Shown here piece by piece: positions 22,176 to 30,620 of a stretch of DNA of 33,062 bases. The position numbers were made by a program, and so were the translations under genes. This DNA comes from Oscillospiraceae bacterium (GTDB lineage: Bacteria; Bacillota; Clostridia; Oscillospirales; Acutalibacteraceae). Where the stretch lies: positions 1 through 33,062 of the forward strand of contig CACYCR010000155.1 of assembly GCA_902772935.1 (NCBI GenBank), read 5' to 3'. Below the pieces are notes generated by a model that saw only the letters and a list, made by a program, of their open reading frames with translations, was not told the DNA's origin and searched no databases. Within the stretch, counting starts at the first letter, position 1. Each line of letters starts with the position of its first letter.

Positions 22176-23342
22176 ATGGCAGACAAACGAGATTATTATG
22201 AAGTCCTCGGCGTAAGCAAAACCGCTTCGGATGACGAAATTAAAAAAGCATACCGCAAGCTGGCGAAGCAGTACCATCCGGACCTGAATCCCGGCGACAA
22301 AGTTGCGGAGGAAAAGTTCAAGGAAGCCAACGAGGCCTATGAGGTCCTTTCCGACAGCGAGAAAAAAGCACGCTATGACCAATACGGCCACGCGGGCGTC
22401 GACCCGAATTTCGGCGCCGGCGGCGGTGGCTTCGGCGGGTTCGGCGGCTTCGGCGACGCCTTTGACCTCGGCGACATTTTCGGCAGCATCTTCGGCGGCT
22501 TCGGCGGCGGCCGGCAGCAGAATCCGAATGCGCCGCGCAAGGGCTCGACCGTGACGACAAATCTCACGATCTCCTTTGAAGAGGCGGCGAAGGGCTGCAA
22601 AAAGACGGTACGTATCAGCCGGATTGACACCTGCAGCGAATGCGGCGGCTCCGGCTGCAAAAAAGGTACCTCGGCTGAGACCTGCAAGACCTGCGGCGGT
22701 TCCGGTCATGTCAACGTGCAGCAGCGGACGCCGTTCGGTGTGATGAGCACGACAAGACAGTGCTCGACCTGCGGCGGCCGCGGGAAGATCATCAAGAACC
22801 CCTGCAGCAAGTGCCGCGGTACCGGCTTTGAAAGCAAAGCTGCAACAGTGGATGTGGAGATTCCCGCCGGCATCGACGACCGGCAGGCGCTCCATGTACG
22901 CGGCGGCGGCAACAAGGGCGTCAACGGCGGCCCGACCGGCGATCTGCGCGTGAATATCAACGTCCGTCCGCATCCGTTCTTTGAACGCGACGGCTTCGAC
23001 GTCTGGTGTGATTTCACGGTGACATTTGCGCAGGCGGCGCTCGGCGATACGCTGTATGTGCCGACGCTGGACGGCAAGGTCAAATATGAATTGCCCGCCG
23101 GTACGCAGCCGGGCGAGGTCTTCCGGTTCCGCAACCGCGGCATTCAGCAGCTCGGCGGCAGAGGCCGCGGCGACCAGTTTGTGCGCATCATTGTGGATGT
23201 GCCGAAGGGGCTGAACGCGCAGCAGAAGGATCTGCTCAAAAAATTCAACGACTCGCTGCCGAATAAGCCAAAGAACAACATCGACGACGGCAAGACGGTC
23301 GGTGAAGAGAAAAAAGGCTTTTTCGATAAGTTTAAATTATAA
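22176..23342 (+). CDS. dnaJ: Chaperone DnaJ (Hsp40)
   Basis: 388 residues from the ATG at 22176. J domain (about 5-70) with [20 protein letters not shown] and the HPD motif; a Gly/Phe-rich linker (about 76-115) with repeated GGFGGFGG; four zinc-binding repeats [24 protein letters not shown] and CSKCRGTG; then the peptide-binding C-terminal domains ([37 protein letters not shown]). It is a complete type I DnaJ that stimulates DnaK ATPase. The ribosome binding site is poor (GGGG 9 bases upstream), and a hairpin precedes it. Confidence 0.97.
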   Translation: MADKRDYYEVLGVSKTASDDEIKKAYRKLAKQYHPDLNPGDKVAEEKFKEANEAYEVLSDSEKKARYDQYGHAGVDPNFGAGGGGFGGFGGFGDAFDLGDIFGSIFGGFGGGRQQNPNAPRKGSTVTTNLTISFEEAAKGCKKTVRISRIDTCSECGGSGCKKGTSAETCKTCGGSGHVNVQQRTPFGVMSTTRQCSTCGGRGKIIKNPCSKCRGTGFESKAATVDVEIPAGIDDRQALHVRGGGNKGVNGGPTGDLRVNINVRPHPFFERDGFDVWCDFTVTFAQAALGDTLYVPTLDGKVKYELPAGTQPGEVFRFRNRGIQQLGGRGRGDQFVRIIVDVPKGLNAQQKDLLKKFNDSLPNKPKNNIDDGKTVGEEKKGFFDKFKL

Positions 23343-23362
23343 GACAAGACAGGTGACAATCC

Positions 23363-25246
23363 ATGGCAAAGAAACAATTCAAGGCAGAATCCAAAAAACT
23401 GCTGGATATGATGGTCAATTCCATCTATACGAATAAAGACATCTTCCTGCGTGAGCTGATCTCCAACGCGAGCGATGCGCTGGACAAACGGTATTATCAC
23501 GCCCTGGCAGACGACGCCACCGGTATGGCGCGCGAAGACTACCGAATTCAGATCGCGGTTGACAAAGACGCCCGCACGCTGACCGTCAGCGACAACGGCT
23601 GCGGCATGACCGACAAGGAGCTGGAAAGCAATCTCGGCACCATCGCGCGCAGCGGCTCGCTGGATTTCAAGTCCGGACTCGAAAACAAGAGCGCGGTTGA
23701 GATCATCGGTCAGTTCGGCGTCGGCTTTTATTCGGCGTTCATGGTCAGCGACAAGGTGACCGTGGAAAGCCGCACCCACGACAGCGAGCAGGGGTACCGC
23801 TGGGTCTCCGCCGGTGCGGACGGTTACACGATCACGCCGTGCGACAAGGAAACGGCCGGAACCACCGTTACGCTGCACATCAAGGAAGACACCGACGACG
23901 AAAAGTACAGCCGGTATCTTGAGGACTACAAAATCCGCGAGATCGTCTCGAAGTATTCCGATTACATCCGCTACCCGATTATGATGGATACCGAGACCGA
24001 AGAGCCGGTCGAAGGCAGCGAGGATGAGACGCGGACGGTTGTCAAGCCGACGCAGCTCAACAGTATGGTGCCGCTGTGGCGCAAGAACAAGAACGAGATC
24101 ACGAAAGAGGAGTATGACAACTTCTATCAGTCCAAGTTCTACGACTATGAAGCGCCGCTGCACACGATCCATTCCAAGACGGAGGGTCAGATTTCCTACG
24201 ACGCGCTGCTGTACATTCCGGCGCACGCTTCGTTCGATTATTACACCAAGGAGTTTGAAAAGGGTCTGCAGCTGTATACCAACGGTGTGCTCATCATGGA
24301 AAAATGCGCCGATCTGCTGCCGGACTATTTCAGCTTTGTCCGCGGTCTTGTGGACTCCGCCGACCTGACGCTGAACATTTCGCGTGAGACACTGCAACAG
24401 GATCATCTGCTCAAGATCATTGCAAAGAACATTGAGAAGAAGATCAAGAGCGAGCTGGAAAAGCTGCTCAAGAACGACCGTGAAGCGTATGAGAAATTCT
24501 TTGCCGCCTTCGGTCTGCAGCTCAAGTTCGGTCTCTATCAGAACTACGGCATGAACAAGGATACGCTGAAGGATCTCATCATGTTCCGCTCGTCTGCGGA
24601 AAAGAAGATGACGACGCTTGCCGAATATGTCTCCCGGATGCCGGAGGCACAAAAGACGATCTACTATGCCTGCGGCGAAACCGTGGACAAGATCGACCTG
24701 CTGCCGCAGACCGACGCCGTGAAAGCGAAGGGATTCGAGGTGCTGTACTGCACCGACGACGTGGATGAATTTGCGCTCCGAATGCTGCGCGAGTACGACG
24801 GAAAGACCTTCACAAACATCTGCGCAGACGAACTGGACCTCGATACCGAAGCGGAAAAAGAAGCCCTTAAAGCAGAAAACGACGCGGCGAAAGACCTGCT
24901 CACATTCCTGAAGGAGAGTCTTGACGGCGCTGTGGACGCGGTCCGCTTCACCGGAAAGCTGCAGAACCATCCGGTCTGTCTGACGAGCGAGGGCATGCTT
25001 TCGCTGGAGATGGAAAAGGTGCTCAATGCGATGCCGAACGCAAACCAGGGCGCAAAGGCGCAGCTCGTGCTGGAGATCAACCGCAATCATCCGATTGCGG
25101 CAACGCTCAAAGCGCTGTTTGGTACGGATGACGAGAAGCTGAAAAAATACGCAAAGCTTCTGTATGCACAAAGCTGTCTCATCAGCGGCAAGCCGCTCGA
25201 TGACCCGACGGAGTTCAGCAGCCTTGTTTGCGAGCTGATGGTATGA
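23363..25246 (+). CDS. htpG: Molecular chaperone HtpG (bacterial Hsp90)
   Basis: 627 residues. The N-terminal GHKL ATPase domain shows FLRELISNASDALDK (catalytic Glu and Mg-binding Asn), DNGCGMT, GTIARSGS and the lid GQFGVGFYSAFMV. The middle domain contains NISRETLQQDHLLKIIAKNIEKK with the conserved arginine, and the C-terminal dimerization domain is present. It starts 20 bases after dnaJ, so it is the last gene of the CIRCE-controlled operon. An htpG attached to the dnaK operon is not the usual order and implies shared HrcA control. A good terminator follows. Confidence 0.97.
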   Translation: MAKKQFKAESKKLLDMMVNSIYTNKDIFLRELISNASDALDKRYYHALADDATGMAREDYRIQIAVDKDARTLTVSDNGCGMTDKELESNLGTIARSGSLDFKSGLENKSAVEIIGQFGVGFYSAFMVSDKVTVESRTHDSEQGYRWVSAGADGYTITPCDKETAGTTVTLHIKEDTDDEKYSRYLEDYKIREIVSKYSDYIRYPIMMDTETEEPVEGSEDETRTVVKPTQLNSMVPLWRKNKNEITKEEYDNFYQSKFYDYEAPLHTIHSKTEGQISYDALLYIPAHASFDYYTKEFEKGLQLYTNGVLIMEKCADLLPDYFSFVRGLVDSADLTLNISRETLQQDHLLKIIAKNIEKKIKSELEKLLKNDREAYEKFFAAFGLQLKFGLYQNYGMNKDTLKDLIMFRSSAEKKMTTLAEYVSRMPEAQKTIYYACGETVDKIDLLPQTDAVKAKGFEVLYCTDDVDEFALRMLREYDGKTFTNICADELDLDTEAEKEALKAENDAAKDLLTFLKESLDGAVDAVRFTGKLQNHPVCLTSEGMLSLEMEKVLNAMPNANQGAKAQLVLEINRNHPIAATLKALFGTDDEKLKKYAKLLYAQSCLISGKPLDDPTEFSSLVCELMV

Positions 25247-25261
25247 TTTAAACATAAGAAG

Positions 25262-25300
25262 AACGGCGGTACCGTGCGGTATCGCCGTTTCTTTCTGTTT
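25262..25300. terminator. Terminator of the heat-shock operon, possibly bidirectional
   Basis: A 12-bp stem AACGGCGGTACC/GGTATCGCCGTT (one G-U) with loop GTGC and plus-strand tail TTTCTTTCTGTTT. The converging minus-strand lipoprotein gene ends at 25306, so the same hairpin may stop both transcripts. Confidence 0.85.
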
Positions 25301-25305
25301 AGTGA

Positions 25306-25947
25306 TCATTGATTGTCTTTGATGAACTGTCCGTTCTGCGTGAAGGTGACGGTATAATCGCCGACCTCCGTGCGCAGGGTGACTTGAATGGATTCGATTC
25401 CCGGTTCATTGGAAGGGATGTGCTTTTCTGCAAAGTCCGTGACAGTGTGATTCTGGAATTTCGGGTATTGCACCATGTGATAATACGCATCCCAGAGAAT
25501 GATGTCTTCGCAGTATCGTGCGTCCCTAAGCGCCGGAAACCAGAATTCGACGCTCTCCTCCGGGTCGTTATTGTGGGTGTAAGCGGTGGCAGTTGTGCTG
25601 TCAGGCGTGCTGCTGCGCGGATCGCCGCGCGGCGGTTTCCAGTTTTGCGGCGGAGAGAAGTCCTGCGTGGGCTGTTGAACGTCTGCAGCAGATGTATTCT
25701 CGCCGTCAAGGTTCTTTCTTGTGGTTTCACCGGACGGGACAACCCGTGGCACAGTTGTGTCAGTCGGCGCTTGCGTGGCAGAATAAGGAATGGTGGCTTT
25801 GTCAGGGACAGTGGTTGTGTCGCCTGCCGATGATGCTGCGGACGGCGTTTCGGCGTCGCAGGAAACCGCTTCCACGTCGCCGCGGGCTTTTTGGCAGCCG
25901 CAGCAAAGCAATAGCACTGCAGTAAGCAGTAGAAGCAGACGTTTCAT
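25306..25947 (-). CDS. Lipoprotein of the second ECF operon
   Basis: 213 residues from the ATG at 25947, behind AAAGGAGG, which fixes the start. The N-terminus MKRLLLLLTAVLLLCCGCQK is a lipoprotein signal; C18 after Gly is the likely lipidated residue, though C15/C16 make the lipobox ambiguous. Residues about 25-125 are a Thr/Pro/Ser-rich disordered linker. The C-terminal 85 residues form a small domain with VEFWFPALRDARYCEDIILW, YHMVQYPKF and a beta-rich end GDYTVTFTQNGQF. It starts 13 bases after the anti-sigma candidate, so it is third in a sigma, anti-sigma, lipoprotein operon. No family recognised; it might be the sensor or a target of the signal. Confidence 0.78.
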   Translation of the reverse strand: MKRLLLLLTAVLLLCCGCQKARGDVEAVSCDAETPSAASSAGDTTTVPDKATIPYSATQAPTDTTVPRVVPSGETTRKNLDGENTSAADVQQPTQDFSPPQNWKPPRGDPRSSTPDSTTATAYTHNNDPEESVEFWFPALRDARYCEDIILWDAYYHMVQYPKFQNHTVTDFAEKHIPSNEPGIESIQVTLRTEVGDYTVTFTQNGQFIKDNQ

Positions 25948-25960
25948 AAACAATCCTCCT

Positions 25961-27016
25961 TTACGGCGTGTAGGTGTTTTCCGGATAGGCAAGGTAGGTA
26001 TAATAGTTGCCGCTGTCGGGAAAGCGCTCACGAGCGTCAAGCCCCAGCGGATTGATGATCTCACCCCGCGGCGTGACCACGTACTCCTGCATACCGACGT
26101 AGACGAACGCGAGGGCTTCACCCTTGTGCTGCTGCAGGAACTGATCAAAGCTGTTGAACCACGGACCGCCGAAGGCAGGGGAGGCATGCACGACGCCGTT
26201 TTCGATCCAGAGTGTCAGAATGGCGACCAACCGGTCATCATTGTAAATCAGGTAGTCGCGAAAATCGGTGGCAAGTTCCTTCCATGTGCCGCCGCCGGAG
26301 AGATTCAGGTGGGTGTAGCCTTTGTCGCTGATGGTGACGTTGCCGCTCATCGGTACGCCGCTCATGGACAGTCCCTCCACAATTGAGGCTTTGTTTTCGG
26401 CGATATAGCGGTCTGCGGTGGCTGCATCCAGTGTTTCATTTCGTCGGCCGACGCCGAGCTCTGTCTGCAGCCGTTCGATCGTGATCGGCAGATTGTCCGT
26501 TTCACCGCCGCTTGCTTCATTTCCGCCAAAGCGGGTGACACCCTGTGTGGTCTGCAGGGTTGTTGAGGTGTTGCCGCCGTCGGGAACAGCAACGGTTGTG
26601 GACGGTGTTGTTTCGCCGCGCGCATTGGTGGTGCCGAACGGCCAGACAAGTGCAGGCTGGGTCGAACCGGTTACGGTTGTTGCTTCCGACGAAGAAGTGC
26701 TGACAGCGACGTCACTGTTCGCATTCGGAACGGTGGTTTCTTTCCCTAAAGGCCGCTTTGCTTCTTCTGCCGCTTCGTCGCCGATGGCGGCTGCGGTTTC
26801 CTCATGGTCGCCGCTGTGCGTTGGTGCGGTTGCCTGTTCTGACTCCGGCGCGACAGAGACTGCCGGCTGGCGTGTGAAGATAACGGCGGCTGCGGCGCCG
26901 ACAAGGATCACTGCGACGGCGGCAACAAGCAGGCTGCATCTGGTTTTGGCTTTCTGCTTTTGCAGAGCGGCCGCTTTTTCAAGAATTTCCTTTGCATCCT
27001 GTGCATACGGCTTCAT
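25961..27016 (-). CDS. Membrane-anchored putative anti-sigma factor
   Basis: 351 residues. The cytoplasmic segment 1-27 (MKPYAQDAKEILEKAAALQK, then QKAKTR) is a short helix, 28-48 a transmembrane helix (LLVAAVAVILVGAAAAVIF), and 50-180 a Thr/Ser/Glu-rich linker. The outer domain (about 180-351) has a GNVTISDKGYTHLNLSGGGTW stretch and LIYNDDRLVAILTLWIENG. The gene overlaps the end of the ECF sigma gene by 4 bases (ATGA), the normal sigma/anti-sigma arrangement. The cytoplasmic part is very short for sigma capture and no zinc motif is present, so the anti-sigma role rests on context and topology. The outer domain resembles nothing I can name. Confidence 0.75.
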   Translation of the reverse strand: MKPYAQDAKEILEKAAALQKQKAKTRCSLLVAAVAVILVGAAAAVIFTRQPAVSVAPESEQATAPTHSGDHEETAAAIGDEAAEEAKRPLGKETTVPNANSDVAVSTSSSEATTVTGSTQPALVWPFGTTNARGETTPSTTVAVPDGGNTSTTLQTTQGVTRFGGNEASGGETDNLPITIERLQTELGVGRRNETLDAATADRYIAENKASIVEGLSMSGVPMSGNVTISDKGYTHLNLSGGGTWKELATDFRDYLIYNDDRLVAILTLWIENGVVHASPAFGGPWFNSFDQFLQQHKGEALAFVYVGMQEYVVTPRGEIINPLGLDARERFPDSGNYYTYLAYPENTYTP

Positions 27017-27558
27017 AGCAGATCCTCCTGTTCCAAAAGAAGTTTCAGTGCGGTGCGGGCGCGGGAATTCAGCGTTTCCACACTGTGGACGCTGCGGTGC
27101 ATGATTTTTGCGGTTTGCTTGTTGCTCAAATCCGCAAAGTACGTCAAAAACAACACCTGCGCATAGTCCGGCTTGAGCGCCTGCATCGCCGCCCGCACCG
27201 TTCTTTGCGTTTCGTTTTGCAAATAGGCGTCTTCCACTGCGCTGATCTCGGCGGCCTGCTGCCGGGCATTGAGCGCGGCGAGATCGGTTTCCGGTTTCTT
27301 TTTACGCAAAAAGTCGATCGCCTTGTTGCGTGCGATGGTGTACAGCCACGTTTTGAACGAGGCGGTATCCCGGTACTTCGGCTTTTTCAGACACAGCTTC
27401 ACAAACACCTCCTGCACGACGTCTTCCGCGTCGAAAATGTTTTGCGTAAAGGTGTTGACATAAAGAATCAGGCCCTCCCGGTACTGCCGCAGCAGGTCGG
27501 TCAGCGCAGTGTCGTCACCGCCGAGAAAGCGCAGATAGCTTTCCTGTCCGGCATCCAT
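27013..27558 (-). CDS. ECF-type RNA polymerase sigma factor (second)
   Basis: 181 residues from the ATG at 27558, preceded by GAAGG; a longer frame adds unrelated residues over the promoter region. Region 2 has LLRQYREGLILYVNTFTQN and the -10-binding DAEDVVQEVFVKL, then FKTWLYTIARNKAIDFLRKKK. Region 4 has LKPDYAQVLFLTYFADLSNKQ and a helix-turn-helix near MHRSVHSVETLNSRARTAL. It is a typical ECF sigma factor, different in sequence from the one at 14452. A candidate self-recognised promoter lies upstream. Confidence 0.92.
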   Translation of the reverse strand: MDAGQESYLRFLGGDDTALTDLLRQYREGLILYVNTFTQNIFDAEDVVQEVFVKLCLKKPKYRDTASFKTWLYTIARNKAIDFLRKKKPETDLAALNARQQAAEISAVEDAYLQNETQRTVRAAMQALKPDYAQVLFLTYFADLSNKQTAKIMHRSVHSVETLNSRARTALKLLLEQEDLL

Positions 27559-27588
27559 CGCATCACCTTCTCTCTTATTCTGTCTCTT

Positions 27589-27614
27589 TAACGTGTGTGA
27601 GAAGAAAAACCTCA
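27589..27614 (-). promoter_or_regulatory. Candidate ECF-type autoregulatory promoter with inverted repeat
   Basis: On the minus strand TGAGGT followed by a T-run, 15 bases later CGTTA, the general layout of ECF promoters (a -35 near TGAAAC with T-rich spacer, a -10 near CGT). An inverted repeat GTGTGAG/CTCACAC with 9-base gap (27595-27617) overlaps it. The motif assignment is tentative. Confidence 0.35.
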
Positions 27615-27623
27615 CACCAAACA

Positions 27624-27654
27624 GAAAAAAAGCCGCTGAATGGTCAGTGGCTTT
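27624..27654 (-). terminator. Terminator of the malQ-hydratase-GDPD operon
   Basis: On the minus strand AAAGCC-A-CTGA, loop CCAT, TCAG-C-GGCTTT, followed by a T-run. It begins 7 bases after the GDPD stop codon and separates this operon from the sigma gene downstream. A plus-strand tail TTTTCG makes it potentially bidirectional. Confidence 0.8.
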
Positions 27655-27661
27655 TCGTCTG

Positions 27662-28339
27662 TTATTTGCAGTTTGCGATGACTTTCGCCGCAAGGTCCGG
27701 TCGGCGTGTGGTCATGTTGTCCGGCGCAAGGCGCAGCACACGTTCAATTTGCGCTTCGTTGTTCGGTGTCCAGAGAGAAACAAGCAAACCGGCGCGATGC
27801 ATTTTACGGACAATCGTTTCTGTCGCATTGCTGAAATTGCAGTTCAGCCCGATGGCGCCGCAGTTTTGCACTGCGTGAAGCAGATGCCTCGCATAGCCTT
27901 TGCTGTTTTTCAAAAGCGGAGCAATACTGCAGTTGAGAAAATACGGGATTTTCGGCGCGTTGTTCCGGACAGTGTCTGTTTTGCCTTTTCCGACGCCGGT
28001 GAAAAATACCTGCTCCAAAACGCCGCATTGTTCGGCGATCGTCTGCACTGCAGCGCAGTGCGAGAAGACCTTCAGATCGAGGTTCATCCGTTTGTCCGGG
28101 TACCGGGCGAGTACTGCAAAAGCATCCTTCAGCGGTACGGCGTCTTTCGGGGGTGTCCAGCCGTGAAAGAGCACCGGCGTACCATCTGCAGCGCAGGAGA
28201 TGTCGATTTCAACAATATCCGCGTTTTGCAAGCCAATTTCCACTGCTTCCAAAGAATTGTCTTTTGTGCCGAGACAGCCGGTGTGCGCCGTGACGGTGAA
28301 GCCGGCGGGCAGGTCAAAAGCAGTTTGTTTCTGATTCAT
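27662..28339 (-). CDS. Divergent glycerophosphodiester phosphodiesterase family protein
   Basis: 225 residues, ATG at 28339 behind AAGGTGAG. The GDPD TIM-barrel layout is clear: AHTGCLGTKDNSLEAVEIGL, ADIVEIDISCAADGTPVLFHG, MNLDLKVF, AGLLVSLWTPN and a terminal MTTRRPDLAAK. However, several signature residues are changed. The usual HRG is H19-T20-G21, PENT is KDNS and the catalytic HD is H59-G60. Both histidines, the metal acids E44 and D46, and the DLK lysine remain. The enzyme may have altered substrate or weak activity; family placement is firm, activity is not. It starts 9 bases after the hydratase stop, last in the operon. Confidence 0.82.
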   Translation of the reverse strand: MNQKQTAFDLPAGFTVTAHTGCLGTKDNSLEAVEIGLQNADIVEIDISCAADGTPVLFHGWTPPKDAVPLKDAFAVLARYPDKRMNLDLKVFSHCAAVQTIAEQCGVLEQVFFTGVGKGKTDTVRNNAPKIPYFLNCSIAPLLKNSKGYARHLLHAVQNCGAIGLNCNFSNATETIVRKMHRAGLLVSLWTPNNEAQIERVLRLAPDNMTTRRPDLAAKVIANCK

Positions 28340-28348
28340 AAACTCACC

Positions 28349-30619
28349 TTATTTCATCTGTGCCTTGTAATAATTCATCAGGCAGCCTTCGAGGATGATG
28401 GTTTTTTCATCCGCGGTCAGCCCCTTGACGTACAGGGTGATATCGTCGATGCCGTCTTTCGTGATGACCTTGGCAGGGATGGTTTCAATGCCGTTCCGGA
28501 TGGCGTCGCGGATGCCCGGAACGAACACATAATCGCCGTTGTCATAGTCGAATTGGACGTCGTCGTCAATGGTGAAGGGCAGGATACCCCAGTTGATGCA
28601 GTTGGAGCGGTAGCGCTTGGTGGCGAAGGAATGGCAGATATTTGCGAAGCCGCCGAGCACCTTCTGACAGGAGGCTGCCTGCTCACGCGCGGAGCCGTCA
28701 CCGGGACGGTTGGCGAAAACGCAGGAGCCGAACTGTGTGTGCTGCGCTGTTTTTTCTGCGTTATCACAGACCTTGGAAAGCACCGTCAACACTTCTTCGG
28801 AGGTTCCGCTGCGGCGCTTGGCTTCTTCTGCCGCAACTGCTTTTGCGCGCGGCACATATTGCGGTTCCCGCCGGGAGAGCGCGAACTCGGACAGACGCAG
28901 CGGATTGGAGCGGTAGCTTGACGTCTCACCGGAGGGAATCAGCTCATCCGTGGTGGTTACGTCGTCATGCAGGACGGCTGCCAGCTTGAGCAGCAGATTG
29001 TCCTCGAGCGCATACATCTGCGGCCAGTCGGTGATGTTGGGACCGAAGCGCAGTTCGGCGCTTTCATCCGCTTTGCCGAAGCCCTGATAGCAGCGCTTGT
29101 CATAGACGCCCTTTTCAAAGGTGTAGTCATAAGCCTTTGCGGTGTAATCCACGTCGGTTGCTGCCGTCAGGACGCCGCCGTTGCGCGCCGTTGCTGCGAT
29201 GGAACGTGCGTCAACCAATGCCACGGAGGACAACTGGCCGTCGCCGGGTTTGCTGCCTTCACGGTTCGGGAAGTTGCGCGTGGTGTGGCGGATGGACAGC
29301 CCGTTGTTTGCCGGCACGTCGCCTGCACCGAAGCAGGGACCGCAGAAGCAGGGCTTGAACACCGCACCGGCTTCCAGCAGCGTCTGCTGCGTACCGTTTT
29401 TGATGAGGGCAAGATTGATCGGCACGGAGGAGGGGTAGACCGACAGCGAGAAGTAACCGTCACCGGTGGAGCCGCCGCGCAGGATGTCTGCCGCTTCGCA
29501 GATGCTCTCAAACATACCGCCGGAGCAGCCGGCGATGACGCCCTGATCGATATAAATCTTTCCGTCTTTGACTTTGTCCTGCAGGCGGAAATCGACCTTG
29601 CTGCCGAATTGTGCCTTTGCCGCGTCTTCCACATCTTTGAGCAGCGCGGGATTCTGCTGCAGCTCGTGAATGGTGAAGGCGTTTGACGGATGGAAGGGCA
29701 GGGCAATCATGCTTTCAATCTTGGAAAGGTCAATCTTGATCGCCATATCGTAAGATGCAACCTTGGCAGGCGCAAGCGCTTTGTAATCGGCCGGTCTGCC
29801 GTGAATGGTATAGAAGTCTTTGACTTTGTCATCCGTTGACCAGATCGAGGACAGACACGCGGTCTCGGTGGTCATGACGTCAATGCCGATGCGGAAGTCC
29901 ACGCTGAGGTTCTTCACGCCGGGGCCGACAAATTCCAGCACCTTATTGGTGACGAGTCCCTCTTTGAACACAGCGCCGCACAGGGCGATCGCCACGTCGT
30001 GCGGACCGACGCCGCGCTTCGGCGTACCTTCCAGATACACGCAGACAACCTGCGGGGCGGGAATGTCCCACGTGTTGGACAACAACTGCTTGACAAGTTC
30101 CGGGCCGCCTTCGCCGACGCCCATCGTGCCGAGTGCGCCGTACCGGGTATGGCTGTCGGAACCGAGCAGCATATTGCCGCATTTTGTCATCATTTCCCGG
30201 GCGTACTGATGAATGACCGCCATGTTGGCCGGCACATAGATGCCGCCGTACTTCTTCGCGGCGGAAAGGCCGAAAACATGGTCATCCTCGTTGATCGTAC
30301 CGCCGACCGCGCAAAGGCTGTTATGGCAGTTTGTCAGCGCATAGGGAATCGGGAACTTTTTGAGCCCGCTGGCACGGGCGGTCTGAATGATGCCGACATA
30401 AGTGATGTCGTGGGAGATCAGGGCGTCAAACTTGATTTGCAGTTTGTCGGCGCTGTTCGATTGATTGTGCGCCGAAAGGATCTGATAGGCGATGGTGCCT
30501 TCCTTGCCGGCGGGCGCAAGCCCCATGGCGGAAAGCTGCTGCTGTTGGTCACGTTCGCTGCCGTCGAGCAGTGTTTCGCCGCCGACGAGTGTGACGCTGT
30601 GTTGAATGATGTCGATCAT
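28349..30619 (-). CDS. Aconitase-family hydratase (YbhJ-like)
   Basis: 756 residues from the ATG at 30619 behind AAAGGACGG. The aconitase family core is present: LLGSDSHTRYGALGTMGVGEGG (153 onward), the cluster cysteines C365 (IAGCSGG) and C426/C429 (CFCGPCFGAG), RNFPNREGSKPGDGQL, and the swivel-domain region CINWGILPFTID. The canonical first-cysteine context is usually GSCTN; here it is AGCSGG, as in the YbhJ-like hydratases. The length fits YbhJ rather than classical AcnA/AcnB. It probably hydrates or dehydrates a small organic acid using a 4Fe-4S cluster; the substrate is unknown. It starts 1 base after the malQ stop codon, which implies coupled translation. Confidence 0.88.
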   Translation of the reverse strand: MIDIIQHSVTLVGGETLLDGSERDQQQQLSAMGLAPAGKEGTIAYQILSAHNQSNSADKLQIKFDALISHDITYVGIIQTARASGLKKFPIPYALTNCHNSLCAVGGTINEDDHVFGLSAAKKYGGIYVPANMAVIHQYAREMMTKCGNMLLGSDSHTRYGALGTMGVGEGGPELVKQLLSNTWDIPAPQVVCVYLEGTPKRGVGPHDVAIALCGAVFKEGLVTNKVLEFVGPGVKNLSVDFRIGIDVMTTETACLSSIWSTDDKVKDFYTIHGRPADYKALAPAKVASYDMAIKIDLSKIESMIALPFHPSNAFTIHELQQNPALLKDVEDAAKAQFGSKVDFRLQDKVKDGKIYIDQGVIAGCSGGMFESICEAADILRGGSTGDGYFSLSVYPSSVPINLALIKNGTQQTLLEAGAVFKPCFCGPCFGAGDVPANNGLSIRHTTRNFPNREGSKPGDGQLSSVALVDARSIAATARNGGVLTAATDVDYTAKAYDYTFEKGVYDKRCYQGFGKADESAELRFGPNITDWPQMYALEDNLLLKLAAVLHDDVTTTDELIPSGETSSYRSNPLRLSEFALSRREPQYVPRAKAVAAEEAKRRSGTSEEVLTVLSKVCDNAEKTAQHTQFGSCVFANRPGDGSAREQAASCQKVLGGFANICHSFATKRYRSNCINWGILPFTIDDDVQFDYDNGDYVFVPGIRDAIRNGIETIPAKVITKDGIDDITLYVKGLTADEKTIILEGCLMNYYKAQMK

Positions 30620-30620
30620 A

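Noticed and set aside
23144-25309. A 721-codon minus-strand open frame opposite htpG
   Set aside because: Antisense shadow of a fully recognised gene; no motif, no start signal.
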